The translations under genes were made by a program, and so were the position numbers. Shown piece by piece: positions 22,347-31,057 of a stretch of 34,524 nt of DNA. Within the stretch, counting starts at the first letter, position 1. Every line of letters begins with the position of its first letter. The notes beneath the pieces were generated by a model. The model made no database searches, was not told where the DNA came from, and was given only the letters and a program-made list of their open reading frames with translations. The DNA is taken from NCBI GenBank assembly GCA_007125845.1, contig SLCK01000133.1, positions 1 through 34,524 on the forward strand, in the 5' to 3' direction. The DNA is from Gemmatimonadota bacterium. GTDB taxonomy: Bacteria > Gemmatimonadota > Gemmatimonadetes > Longimicrobiales > Gaopeijiaceae.

Positions 22347-24098
22347 ATGATCCAACGTATGAAAGGTACGCTCATCGCGACGGTGATGGTTCTCCTCGCC
22401 CTCCCGTTCATCCCCCAGCAAGCGGATGCGCAGGACGGCTCCCGGTTCCGCGTTCTCGTCGCAGATCTGAAGCCGACGGACGGTACCCGGGATCGGTTCG
22501 GTGAGCGCACGTCCGACGAGGTGCGGGACTTGATCGATCTCCCGACCCACGTTGCGCTCTCCTCCAGGGACGCCGACCGTGCAGCCAGGGAGTACGACCT
22601 GCGTCTCGGGGATCTGGACTGCGTCACGGCGCAGCAGCTCGCCACCCAGATGAGCATCCCGCTGATCATGTGCGGCGAGTACCACGAGGTGAACGGGGAG
22701 ATCCGCTACGAGGCCCGCTTCATCACGGTGCCGGCGGGTGAGGAGTTCTCGGTCGAGCCGCAGACGCTGCCGGAGAACCAGCATGAGACCGCTGCCCGGC
22801 ACATTCTGGCTTCCTTTGAGAATACGGTCGAGCAGGTGCAGTTCATCTCCTGGTGCGGAAGCGAGTACAACGCCTCCAACTGGGATGGCGCGATGCAATA
22901 TTGCACCCGCGCGGTCGAGCTGGTACCCGAGTCCGCCGAAGCGCGCTTCGCGCTGGCTCGCACCCTGATGGAGATCGAGGAGTACCAGGAGTCGCTCGAT
23001 CACTTCCGGACCCTGCTGGAGGATGACCCGAACAGCAGCCAGTACCTCGAGAACGCCGGATGGGTGGCCGCGCAGCTCGATGAGACCGACGAGGCGCGTG
23101 ACTACTACACGAGGTTCCTCGAGCGGAACCCGGACAACGTCCAGGTCCGCCTCCGGGTGGCCTACGATCTCGCCCAGACCGGCGACGCCTACGGCGCCAT
23201 GACCCTCCTCGAGGAGGGCTTCGAGAGGGACCCGGATCACGTGGACCTCCATGAGCAGTACGGATCGTACGCCTTCCGCGCGGCGATCGACCTGCAGCAG
23301 CAGCGTCCGCAAGCCCAGCAGCAGGACGGGGACCAGCCGGCCCTCGATCCGGAAGTTGCGGAGCTCTTCCGCACCGCGATCGCCTCGTTGGACGTGGTGC
23401 TCGAGGAGCGCGGGAGTGAGTCGCGTACACAGTACGTGGTGAACTCGATGCGTGCGTATCTGCAGCTGAACGAGCCCGAAGAGGCGATCGCGCTCGGCCA
23501 GAGGGGCACAGAGTGGTTTCCTGAGAACGCCGACATCCTGAGCCAGCTCGCGACGGCCCACAATCGGGTAGGAAACATCGACGAGGCGGTCGCCTCGCTG
23601 TCCGCGGCGCTCGAGATCAACCCTGACCTTGCCAATGCACGCGGCCGGATGGCCAACTACTACCTCGAGGCCGATCGGATCGACGACGCGGTCGACATGA
23701 TCCACTCCGCGGCCGAGGCGGGTGACCAGAGCCCGGACGCCCTCGGCGGTATCCTACTGAGCCACGGCTTCAGCCAGGGCGTACAGGCCGGTGATTACGA
23801 GATGGGCATCCGCCTCTTCGAGGCGATCAAGGAGATGGACGTGTCCGACGAGTTCCGGTCGCAGACGAACTTCTTCCACGGATACGCCCTCTACGAGCAG
23901 GGCCGTGCGCTTCAGGAGCCACAGACGGTCGAGTCGGCTCAGCGCACCCTCCCGATGTTCCAGGAGGCGCTCGAGCACCTGCGGGCCGGCGAGCTCTACG
24001 CCCAGGAGAACCCGGGCTCGAACCTGAACCAGATCATCGATGCTACCAACCAGTTCATCGAGATCCAGGACGCCATCATCAGGCGGGGCAGCCGTTGA
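22347..24098 (+). CDS. Secreted tetratricopeptide-repeat protein
   Basis: 583 residues; the ATG at 22347 has AGGAG 9 bases upstream. Residues 1-29 are a Sec signal peptide (IATVMVLLALPFIPQQADAQ). Residues ~33-150 look like a CsgG/TolB-N-type alpha/beta domain (FRVLVADLKPTDGTRDRFGERTSDEVRDLI, then CGEYHEVNGEIRYEARFI). From about 165 a series of TPR units runs to the end, for example WDGAMQYCTRAVELVPESAEARFALART, EYQESLDHFRTLLEDDPNSSQYLENAG, and IDEAVASLSAALEINPDLANARGRMANYYLE. A short glutamine-rich insert lies at about 318-332. Four cysteines are present. It is likely a periplasmic scaffold or outer-membrane-associated protein; the role is unknown. Highly acidic, as TPR proteins of this type often are. 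Confidence 0.86.
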   Translation: MIQRMKGTLIATVMVLLALPFIPQQADAQDGSRFRVLVADLKPTDGTRDRFGERTSDEVRDLIDLPTHVALSSRDADRAAREYDLRLGDLDCVTAQQLATQMSIPLIMCGEYHEVNGEIRYEARFITVPAGEEFSVEPQTLPENQHETAARHILASFENTVEQVQFISWCGSEYNASNWDGAMQYCTRAVELVPESAEARFALARTLMEIEEYQESLDHFRTLLEDDPNSSQYLENAGWVAAQLDETDEARDYYTRFLERNPDNVQVRLRVAYDLAQTGDAYGAMTLLEEGFERDPDHVDLHEQYGSYAFRAAIDLQQQRPQAQQQDGDQPALDPEVAELFRTAIASLDVVLEERGSESRTQYVVNSMRAYLQLNEPEEAIALGQRGTEWFPENADILSQLATAHNRVGNIDEAVASLSAALEINPDLANARGRMANYYLEADRIDDAVDMIHSAAEAGDQSPDALGGILLSHGFSQGVQAGDYEMGIRLFEAIKEMDVSDEFRSQTNFFHGYALYEQGRALQEPQTVESAQRTLPMFQEALEHLRAGELYAQENPGSNLNQIIDATNQFIEIQDAIIRRGSR

Positions 24099-24152
24099 GT
24101 TGAGATGAAGTGAGATCGGGCACCCGGGCTCGCTGAGGTCCGGGGGCAGTCT

Positions 24153-24194
24153 ACGGAAGGGGCGTTGCGGAGGTTTCCGCGGCGCCCCTTCCGT
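24153..24194 (+). terminator. Large hairpin terminator between the TPR gene and the dcw cluster
   Basis: ACGGAAGGGGCG (24153-24164) pairs perfectly with CGCCCCTTCCGT (24183-24194), and the enclosed loop contains a second stem (GCGGA/TCCGC). The 12-base outer stem is followed by CGTTCCTGCCTGTTCG, a moderately T-rich tail. It separates the TPR gene from the dcw promoter. Confidence 0.75.
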
Positions 24195-24240
24195 CGTTCC
24201 TGCCTGTTCGGGAAGGGGGGGCGTCGCGTAGCCATCGCAC

Positions 24241-24270
24241 TTGACCCGCTTCCCGCTTCCTCCCTATGTT
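24241..24270 (+). promoter_or_regulatory. Sigma-70-type promoter of the dcw cluster
   Basis: TTGACC (24241-24246; 5 of 6) and TATGTT (24265-24270; 4 of 6) with an 18-base spacer. The expected start of transcription, near 24277, falls at the first of the 10-base repeat units that precede mraZ. Confidence 0.6.
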
Positions 24271-24272
24271 GT

Positions 24273-24317
24273 CCCAGCTGTCACCACTTCTTGCCACTAC
24301 TTCCCACTCTGACCCAC
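24273..24317 (-). promoter_or_regulatory. MraZ-box array: five units at 10-base period
   Basis: Units at 24273-24277, 24283-24287, 24293-24297, 24303-24307 and 24313-24317 read CCCAG, ACCAC, GCCAC, CCCAC, CCCAC; on the minus strand they are CTGGG, GTGGT, GTGGC, GTGGG, GTGGG. The period is exactly 10 bases. MraZ is known to bind TGGGN-type direct repeats separated by 5 bases in front of its own operon. Here the array overlaps the predicted transcription start and 5' leader, an ideal place for repression. Confidence 0.75.
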
Positions 24318-24329
24318 AAAGGGAGGCGA

Positions 24330-24770
24330 GTGACGGGGTTTCTCGGCAGGTTCGAATACCAGCTCGATGTGAAGGGGCGCGTGAGCCTGCCGGCGGACTA
24401 CCGCCGCAAGGCCCAGGGCACCCGTTTCGTCCTGCTGCAGTGGGAACCGACCCACCTCACCCTTTTTCCCGAAGATGTGTGGGCGGGCGTGCAGGATCGA
24501 CTGTTGGAGTTGAGGAGAGATCGACCGGATCTGTCTCCGATGTTGAGGGACGTGACGTCGCGGGCGACCGACGTCGAACCGGACAAGCAAGGGCGAATCC
24601 TCATTCCGGGATGGCTCAAGGAGAGGGCTGGGCTCGATGGATCCGCTCTCCTGGTGGGGGCGATGGATCGGATCGAGATCTGGGACCCGGAGACCTTCCG
24701 GTCCCGGCATCCCGATGACTCGATCCGGGACGAGGCGAAGGTTGCGGAGATGCACCGCATATTCGGCTAG
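24330..24770 (+). CDS. mraZ: Transcriptional regulator MraZ
   Basis: 146 residues from the GTG at 24330, which has GGGAGG about 4 bases upstream and gives the canonical N-terminus TGFLGRFEYQLDVKGR; the frame is open further upstream but that part is not conserved. MraZ forms a ring of AbrB/SpoVT-type barrels and represses or tunes its own dcw operon. Both DxxGRxxxP motifs are present: DVKGRVSLP (13-21) and DKQGRILIP (85-93). It is preceded by the 10-base-period repeat array it is expected to bind, and followed by rsmH after 25 bases. Confidence 0.95.
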   Translation: MTGFLGRFEYQLDVKGRVSLPADYRRKAQGTRFVLLQWEPTHLTLFPEDVWAGVQDRLLELRRDRPDLSPMLRDVTSRATDVEPDKQGRILIPGWLKERAGLDGSALLVGAMDRIEIWDPETFRSRHPDDSIRDEAKVAEMHRIFG

Positions 24771-24795
24771 TCACCACACAGGGGAGGGCAGAGAG

Positions 24796-25728
24796 ATGGC
24801 GAGTGCGTTCCATCGACCCGTGCTCGTCAAAGAGGTGGTGTCGGCCCTGGAGCCCGCGGCCCACGGGGAGATTCTGGACGGAACCGTGGGGGGAGGAGGC
24901 CACAGTCGCGCTCTTCTGGAGCGCTACCCGGAGTGCCGGATCCTGGCCGTGGATCGGGATCCGGAGGCACTGGAGGAGGCGAGGAGGGCATTGAGCGACT
25001 TCGGGACTCGGGTGCGGTTTCTGGAAGCACGATTCGACGAGGCGGCGGAGGGCGCGTCCCTGGCGGGCCCGTCCCTATCGGGAGCCCTCCTCGACCTGGG
25101 AGTGAGCACGCATCAGATCGACTCGGATCGGCGAGGGTTCACCTTTCGACCGGAGGCCCCGTTGGACATGCGAATGTCCGCCGGCCAGGCAGGATCCACG
25201 ACGGCCGCCGCCCTCCTGAACGAGAGGAGCGAGGACGACCTGACTCGGATCTTCCGCCGCTACGGGGAGGAGCCCAGGGCGAGGCGCCTCGCAGGAGCCG
25301 TGGCTCGTCGGAGAAGGGAGGCGCCCCTTGGCGTCGCTGGTGACCTGATCGAGGTGATGGCGGAGGTCTTCGGCCGTCCGCCGCACGTCAAGGAGAAGGC
25401 GCGAGTGTTCCAGGCTTTGCGCATTGAGGTCAACGGAGAGATGGAAGCGCTGGAGCGAAGTCTCCCCGCGATACGGGAAGCTCTGCTCCCCGGAGGGGTG
25501 TTCGTGGTCGTCTCCTACCACTCTCTCGAGGATCGAGAGGTGAAGAACGCATTCCGAGAGTGGGGACGCTCGTGCGTCTGCCCTCCGGCGCTGCCCGTCT
25601 GCCGGTGTCGGGGCGAGCCGCTCGGTGAAGTCCTGACGCGACGGGTGGTCCGTCCGTCCGAAGCGGAAGTCCAGGAGAATCCCAGGGCAAGGAGCGCGAG
25701 GATGAGGGTGTGGAGGAAGGCCGCATGA
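24796..25728 (+). CDS. rsmH: 16S rRNA (cytosine-1402-N4)-methyltransferase
   Basis: 310 residues, close to the usual 310-320. It methylates N4 of C1402 in the ribosomal P site. The ATG at 24796 has GGGGAGGG upstream. Family landmarks: FHRPVLVKEVV (5-15), the SAM loop DGTVGGGGHSRALLE (28-42), AVDRDPEAL, LLDLGVSTHQID, DMRM, then the late motifs VFQALRIEVNGEMEALE and VVVSYHSLEDREVKNAFR. A pair of cysteines and a CRC tail segment (CVCPPALPVCRCRG) is typical of the C-terminal part. Its stop overlaps the next start by four bases (ATGA). Confidence 0.96.
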   Translation: MASAFHRPVLVKEVVSALEPAAHGEILDGTVGGGGHSRALLERYPECRILAVDRDPEALEEARRALSDFGTRVRFLEARFDEAAEGASLAGPSLSGALLDLGVSTHQIDSDRRGFTFRPEAPLDMRMSAGQAGSTTAAALLNERSEDDLTRIFRRYGEEPRARRLAGAVARRRREAPLGVAGDLIEVMAEVFGRPPHVKEKARVFQALRIEVNGEMEALERSLPAIREALLPGGVFVVVSYHSLEDREVKNAFREWGRSCVCPPALPVCRCRGEPLGEVLTRRVVRPSEAEVQENPRARSARMRVWRKAA

Positions 25729-26006
25729 GGCTCTCTAGTTCCTCTCTAGTGGCACTCTCGGTCGCACTTCTCCTGGCGGCGCTGAGTCTCGTGACCTGGC
25801 GGCAAGCCCGGGCCCTGGAGTCACTGGCTGAATTGGATCATCTCAGACGAGAGCTGTCGCTGGGGCACGCCGAGCGGCTCGACCTGGAGCACCGGATTCA
25901 GATGCTCGAGAGCCGCTCTCACGTGGTTCCGGAGGCCCAGGAACGCCTTGGAATGCGCACGCCCACGGCCGCCGAGATCGTCCTGTTGTCTGGAGGTGCG
26001 CCATGA
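25725..26006 (+). CDS. ftsL: FtsL-like septal membrane protein
   Basis: 93 residues. The ATG at 25725 overlaps the rsmH stop (ATGA); a GTG five codons earlier is possible. Topology fits FtsL: a short N-terminus, one membrane helix (about 8-24, VALSVALLLAALSLVTW) and a periplasmic coiled coil (LESLAELDHLRRELSLGHAERLDLEHRIQMLESRS), with a C-terminal RLGMRTPTAAEIVLL segment like the end of FtsL proteins. Sequence similarity is low in this family, so the name rests on position between rsmH and ftsI and on architecture. It would scaffold FtsW/FtsI with FtsB and FtsQ. Confidence 0.8.
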   Translation: MRLSSSSLVALSVALLLAALSLVTWRQARALESLAELDHLRRELSLGHAERLDLEHRIQMLESRSHVVPEAQERLGMRTPTAAEIVLLSGGAP

Positions 26007-28087
26007 GTGCCGAACCGTCTTCCCGAGGGTCTCTCGTACTCCGCCGCCGGTTCCTCCTCGTCCTCTGGATCCTCGCAGGCGGCTTCCTGCTCGCACGAGC
26101 CGTCGAGCTGCAGGTAGCCCAGGGTGCGGAGTGGAGGGCCGAGGCGGACCGGCAGCATCGAATGCAAGGAGAAGTGGCGGCGCCGAGGGGGTCGATCCTC
26201 GATCGAAGCGGGGTTCCACTCGCTCTCTCGCACGAGACCTTTCGGGTCAGCGTCGCCCCCCAGGAGCTTCTCGACGCCCCCGAGACGGCCCGGGCCCTCT
26301 CCACCGCGCTGGAGATCCCGGCTGACGAGGCTGAGCGCGCCGTCGCCTCGGATCGGCGCTGGGTTCCCCTCCCGGGCCGCTTCCCTCCGGCTGCCCGTGA
26401 GGCGTTGCAAGGAGTCCGGGGTGTGTACGTCGAGCGGGAGCTCCGGCGATTCTATCCCCGCGGCACGCTCGCCCGGGCCGTGCTCGGCAGCGTGATCGAC
26501 GGCGACGGGGCCGGGGGTGTGGAGCAGGCCTTCGACAATCACCTTCAGGGGATACCCGGAGCCGAGATCCGCGCACGGGACTCCGGGGGACGGGCGATCC
26601 CCGGAGAGAGCTGGGAGATCGAGCCCCCGCGTCCCGGAGGAGAGGTGATTCTTACGCTCGACTGGGATCTCCAGGAGATCGCGCACGAAGCGCTGAAGGA
26701 TGCAGTGGAGGCGAACCAGGCCAGGGGCGGCGATCTGATCGTGACCGATCCCCGCACCGGCGAGGTCCTGGCTCTGGCTTCGCTTTCAGAGGGCGGTGTC
26801 TCCGGACTCGGAAGCATCAACACTCCGTACGAACCCGGGTCCACCCTCAAGCCCTTCACAGTGGCTGCGCTCCTCGAGCTCGACAAAGCGGCCATGACCG
26901 ACTCGGTGCACACCATGGACGGTCGGTGGACCACGCAGGGTCGGACGATCTCGGACGTCCAACCTGTGGGGACGGTCACCCTCGCGCGCGCGCTGCAAGT
27001 CTCCTCCAACGTGGGAATCGCGAAGGCCGCAGACGCGCTGACCCCGGCCGAACAGTACGAGATGCTCAGGGACTTCGGCTTCGGAGTCCCTTCCGGCATC
27101 CAGCTCGTGGGAGAAATCGGAGGCGCGCTGCGGCACCCGAGCCGGTGGTCCCGGCAGTCGAGAGCCTCCCTCGCGATCGGATACGAGATCTCGGCTACTC
27201 CCATCCAGATGGCGATGGCCTACGGGGCCCTCGCAAACGGGGGAGTCCTCATGGAGCCGCGCGTCGTGCGCGAGCTGAGAGACTCCCAGGGCGGCGTCGT
27301 GGAATCGTATGAGCCGCGTGCGGTGCGCCGGGTGGTGTCGGAGGAGACGGCCGCGGAGGTGAATCGTGCGCTTGTGCAAGCGGTCGAAGAAGGGACCGGA
27401 ACTCGTGCTGGGCTGGCCTCCTTCGCTGTAGCGGGAAAGAGCGGAACGAGCCGCGCGCATCTCCCCGGGGGTGGCTACGAGGTGGGAGCGTACTACTCCT
27501 CTTTTGTCGGCTTCTTTCCGGCTGAGGATCCCCAGCTCGTCGTTTTCGTGAAGCTGGATCGACCTCGGGGCGCCTACTACGGTGGCGCCACTGCGGCACC
27601 GGTGACCCGTGCGACGATGGAGGCCGTGCTCGCCGCGCGCACGCCTCCTCTCGATCGACAGGCCCTCGCCACAATCGCGCGCGCGCACCAGATTCGAGAG
27701 ACTCCGGGCCCGGCTGCCCGCCCGGTGGCCGTGCAGCCGGCGGCCTCCATCTCGGCCGGGGCCGAGCTCTCCGCGGTGGGCGTCGCCTCAGGTCCGGGAT
27801 CGATTCCCGACCAGGAGGCGGTCCATTTGGCCATGCCCGCGCTCCTGCAGCCCGGACCGGAGGAGGGCGGCCTGCGCCTCCCCGACCTCCAGGGGACCGC
27901 TCCTCGGAGCGCCGCCCGGCGTCTACACGCGATGGGCCTCTCGGTGATCTGGGAGTCGGCAGGTCCGGTTCGAGGATCGGAGCCCGCCCCGGGGAGCGTG
28001 GTCGTTCAAGGGGACACCATTCGCCTCCTCACCGGACCGCCCGGCCTGGCACCTCCGGTGGCGGAAGGGGATTGGGGCGATGGCTGA
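26003..28087 (+). CDS. ftsI: Septal penicillin-binding protein 3 (FtsI) with a PASTA domain
   Basis: 694 residues, longer than E. coli FtsI (588). It cross-links septal peptidoglycan in the periplasm. The start overlaps the ftsL stop (ATGA). A membrane anchor (about 17-32) is followed by a class B PBP dimerisation domain with RGSILDRSGVPLA. Active-site motifs are complete: Ser280 in STLK (280-283), SSN (334-336) and KSGTS (479-483). After ~565 comes a linker and one PASTA domain (about 628-690: LRLPDLQGTAPRSAARRLHAMGLSVIW...), a module that binds cell-wall or lipid II and is best known from Gram-positive PBPs. It overlaps murE by 8 bases. Confidence 0.93.
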   Translation: MSAEPSSRGSLVLRRRFLLVLWILAGGFLLARAVELQVAQGAEWRAEADRQHRMQGEVAAPRGSILDRSGVPLALSHETFRVSVAPQELLDAPETARALSTALEIPADEAERAVASDRRWVPLPGRFPPAAREALQGVRGVYVERELRRFYPRGTLARAVLGSVIDGDGAGGVEQAFDNHLQGIPGAEIRARDSGGRAIPGESWEIEPPRPGGEVILTLDWDLQEIAHEALKDAVEANQARGGDLIVTDPRTGEVLALASLSEGGVSGLGSINTPYEPGSTLKPFTVAALLELDKAAMTDSVHTMDGRWTTQGRTISDVQPVGTVTLARALQVSSNVGIAKAADALTPAEQYEMLRDFGFGVPSGIQLVGEIGGALRHPSRWSRQSRASLAIGYEISATPIQMAMAYGALANGGVLMEPRVVRELRDSQGGVVESYEPRAVRRVVSEETAAEVNRALVQAVEEGTGTRAGLASFAVAGKSGTSRAHLPGGGYEVGAYYSSFVGFFPAEDPQLVVFVKLDRPRGAYYGGATAAPVTRATMEAVLAARTPPLDRQALATIARAHQIRETPGPAARPVAVQPAASISAGAELSAVGVASGPGSIPDQEAVHLAMPALLQPGPEEGGLRLPDLQGTAPRSAARRLHAMGLSVIWESAGPVRGSEPAPGSVVVQGDTIRLLTGPPGLAPPVAEGDWGDG

Positions 28088-29597
28088 CCGGTCCCCCACC
28101 TTGACGACGGTGGCGGAGGTCCTCCGCGGCGCCGGGCTCTCGGTGGAGCTTCGGGGAGCGGGGGACTTCGCGGTTTCGGGTGCGGCCCAGGACTCCAGGG
28201 CGATCGGGCGGGGCGACCTCTTTCTCGCATGGACGGGTACCGCCCATGACGCCCACGACTTCATCGGGGAAGCCGCGGAACGTGGCGCGGTGGGAGCCAT
28301 CGTCGAGCGATTCGTCGACACCGACCTTACCCAGCTGAAGGTGGATGACGGGCGGCGTGCTGCCGCGATCGCCGCGCACTTCCTCATGGGCGCGCCGAGC
28401 GAGCGGCTGCGCGTGGCTGCAGTGACGGGTACGAACGGGAAGACGACGACCACGCTCATCGCCCGGCACCTCCTCTCGAGATCCGGGCCTGCCGCCGCGC
28501 TCGGAACCCTTGGGCTTGTCGATCCCGACGGCCAGGTAAAGGGATCGCTCGAAGGCCTCACCACGCCGGGGCCGGTACGGATCGCGCAGGTGCTGGCCCG
28601 GCTGGAACACGCCGGAGTCGAGCTCGTTGCCCTGGAGGCGTCCTCGCATGCCCTTCACCAGCGGAGGCTCGACGGCATCCGCGTCGAGGTGGCCGCCTTC
28701 GCGAACCTCAGTCGAGACCATCTCGACTACCACGGGAGCCTTGCGGAGTACCGGGAGGCGAAGGCACACCTGCTCGATCTCCTCGGGGAAGGCGGGTCGG
28801 TGGTGGTGAATGCCGGGGATCCGGCCTGGGCGCTCCTTCCTCGTATCCGGACCCGGTGCCTTGCGGTTCGACTCGAGGGCGACGCAGAGGTGGGAATTCC
28901 GTCCATCGCCGGCGAGCGCCTTCCGGACCTGGTCGCGAGGCAGATTCACCTGGGCGGCTCGGGGTGCCGTTTCACGCTGACCTGGGGTAGTGAGGAGGTC
29001 GGCGTCACCCTCCCCCTCCTGGGGAGGTTCAACGTCCAGAATGCCCTGATGGCGTCGGCAATCGCTCTCCTCATGGGACTCGAGCTGGACGAGGTGGCGT
29101 CCGCACTGGCCGACGCTCCTCCCCCTGTGGGTCGACTGGAGGTCACTGTGCGGGAGCCCGTGCCCGTAATCCTCGACTATGCGCACACGCCCGATGCGCT
29201 CGAGAGGGTGCTGGAAGCCCTGCGCCCACTCTATGCGGGCCGCCTCATCGTCGTGTTTGGGGCCGGCGGCGACCGAGACCGGGAGAAGCGCCCCGAGATG
29301 GGACGGGCGGCGGCAATGGGGGCGGATCTGGCCATCGTGACCTCGGACAACCCCCGAACCGAAGACCCCGACGCCATCGTCGACGAGATCCTCGAAGGAA
29401 TGCCCGGTGCCGCCTTCGAGCGGATCACGGACCGGAGGGAGGCCATCGCCCGAGCTCTCGCGCTCGCCGAGCCGGGCGACGCGGTCCTCCTCGCAGGCAA
29501 GGGACACGAGACCTATCAGATCATCGGGACGGAAAAGCGTCCCTTCGACGAGCGGGACGTGGTAAGGGAGATTCTGGACGCAGGGAGGGCCGCGTGA
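28080..29597 (+). CDS. murE: UDP-MurNAc-tripeptide synthetase (meso-DAP adding)
   Basis: 505 residues, cytoplasmic Mur ligase. It adds the third amino acid to UDP-MurNAc-L-Ala-D-Glu using ATP. The ATG at 28080 lies inside the end of ftsI. The nucleotide loop is TGTNGKTTTT (116-125); the central domain has EASSHALHQRRLDG and NLSRDHLDYHG; the C-terminal domain has VILDYAHTPDALERVL, VFGAGGDRDREKRPEMG and the DNPR motif (Asp423-Arg426), which marks meso-diaminopimelate specificity (lysine enzymes have a different tetrapeptide). This argues for a DAP-type peptidoglycan. It overlaps murF by four bases. Confidence 0.96.
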   Translation: MADRSPTLTTVAEVLRGAGLSVELRGAGDFAVSGAAQDSRAIGRGDLFLAWTGTAHDAHDFIGEAAERGAVGAIVERFVDTDLTQLKVDDGRRAAAIAAHFLMGAPSERLRVAAVTGTNGKTTTTLIARHLLSRSGPAAALGTLGLVDPDGQVKGSLEGLTTPGPVRIAQVLARLEHAGVELVALEASSHALHQRRLDGIRVEVAAFANLSRDHLDYHGSLAEYREAKAHLLDLLGEGGSVVVNAGDPAWALLPRIRTRCLAVRLEGDAEVGIPSIAGERLPDLVARQIHLGGSGCRFTLTWGSEEVGVTLPLLGRFNVQNALMASAIALLMGLELDEVASALADAPPPVGRLEVTVREPVPVILDYAHTPDALERVLEALRPLYAGRLIVVFGAGGDRDREKRPEMGRAAAMGADLAIVTSDNPRTEDPDAIVDEILEGMPGAAFERITDRREAIARALALAEPGDAVLLAGKGHETYQIIGTEKRPFDERDVVREILDAGRAA

Positions 29598-31057
29598 CCG
29601 GGGGCTTCGTCTGGACCGACGCCAGGGTGCGTGACGCCCTCGATCTTCCGTCGGAGCTCACGAGGGAGGGCGTGGCGTTCACCGAGATCTCCACCGATAC
29701 CAGGACCCTCACCCGAGGCGCCCTTTTCGTGGCGCTCGAGGGGGAACGCTTTGACGGACACCTCTTCCTGGAGGAGGCGGCGGCACGCGGTGCGCGGGGC
29801 ATGGTGGTCTCGAAATTCCGGGTCCCGGGCGGGGACGTCGGGTCCGTCACAGAAGCGGGGGAGGGCCCGGTGCGCTACCGGGTCGAGGACACGCTGACGG
29901 CACTCGGACAACTTGCCAGGCACCGGCGCCGCACGCTCGGCCGGGCGGTCGTTGGAATCACCGGGTCTTCAGGCAAGACGAGCGTCAAGGAGCTCATCTC
30001 GGCGGCGCTCGGCCACTCGAGGCGGGTGCATGCCACGCGGGCGAACCGGAACAACCGGGTCGGTGTGCCCCTGACCCTGCTCGAGGCCGAGGAGGAGACG
30101 GACCTCTGGGTGGTCGAGCTCGGGACGAGCGAGCCAGGGGAGATCGGCCTCCTCACCCGCATCGCCGAGCCCGATGCAGGGGTGGTCACGACGGTGAGCG
30201 AGGCTCACCTGACCGGGTTGGGCTCGCTCGAAGGGGTACTCCAGGAGAAGCTCGACCTGGTGCGGGGAACTGCGTCGGATGGGCCGGTGGTGGTGGGGGA
30301 TCGGCCGGAAATCCTTCCGCGTCGAGCTCGAGAGCTCCGTGAAGAGGTTCACGTGTGCGGCCTCACCGACCGGGCCGATCCGGAGCTCAGAGGGGAGCTC
30401 CTCGAGGCCGACGGGGAGGGGCGCTACGCCGTGCGCTGGGGCGGGGGCGTCTGGCGGCCCGCCATGCCCGGGCGCCACGGGGTTGAGAACTTCGTCCTGG
30501 CACTCTCCACCGCGAGATGCCTTGGGATCGACGATCTGGAGGGGGCCGCCCGGGCCGCCGAACAGGTGCCGCCCGGGCCCTTGAGGGGCGAGGTCGAGCG
30601 GCTCGGAAGGCTTACCCTCCTCCTCGACTGTTACAACGCGAATCCCCAGTCCGTGCGTGCAGCGGTCGATCTCTTGCTCGACCTTCCGGCCGCCGGGGGG
30701 AAGGTCGTCGTGCTGGGCAGCATGCTCGAGCTCGGCGACCGAGCTTCGAGCCTTCACCGCGAAGTCCTTGGGGAGGTGGTTCGCCGTCCCCTGGACCTGG
30801 TCGTCGCCGTGGGGGATTTCGCGGTCGCGGCCGAGGCTCTGGCTACCGAGACGCACTCGCCCGGGAGCGAGCGAATCGCACAGGTCCTCTCCGTCCCTGG
30901 CGCCGGGGACGCGTATGAGCGCCTGCGTCCGCACCTCTCCGGTTCCGAAACCGTGCTTCTCAAGGCTTCGCGAGGCGTGGCGCTCGAGACCCTGGTCGCG
31001 AGGTTTCGCGCGGACTTCGGCACCTCGACGGCGGCCGGCCGGCGGCAGGAGGCGTAG
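29594..31057 (+). CDS. murF: UDP-MurNAc-tripeptide:D-alanyl-D-alanine ligase
   Basis: 487 residues from the GTG at 29594, overlapping the murE stop (GTGA). It adds D-Ala-D-Ala to the tripeptide precursor in the cytoplasm. The N-terminal domain contains FTEISTDTRTLTRGALFVALEGERFDGHLF, the typical MurF opening. The nucleotide loop is ITGSSGKTSVKE (122-133), followed by ATRANRNNRVGVPLTLL and VVELGTSEPGEIGLLTRIAEPDAGVVTTVSEAHL. The C-terminal domain has LLDCYNANPQSVRAAVDLL and VVLGSMLELG, both hallmark segments. Its stop abuts the mraY start with no gap. Confidence 0.96.
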   Translation: MTGGFVWTDARVRDALDLPSELTREGVAFTEISTDTRTLTRGALFVALEGERFDGHLFLEEAAARGARGMVVSKFRVPGGDVGSVTEAGEGPVRYRVEDTLTALGQLARHRRRTLGRAVVGITGSSGKTSVKELISAALGHSRRVHATRANRNNRVGVPLTLLEAEEETDLWVVELGTSEPGEIGLLTRIAEPDAGVVTTVSEAHLTGLGSLEGVLQEKLDLVRGTASDGPVVVGDRPEILPRRARELREEVHVCGLTDRADPELRGELLEADGEGRYAVRWGGGVWRPAMPGRHGVENFVLALSTARCLGIDDLEGAARAAEQVPPGPLRGEVERLGRLTLLLDCYNANPQSVRAAVDLLLDLPAAGGKVVVLGSMLELGDRASSLHREVLGEVVRRPLDLVVAVGDFAVAAEALATETHSPGSERIAQVLSVPGAGDAYERLRPHLSGSETVLLKASRGVALETLVARFRADFGTSTAAGRRQEA

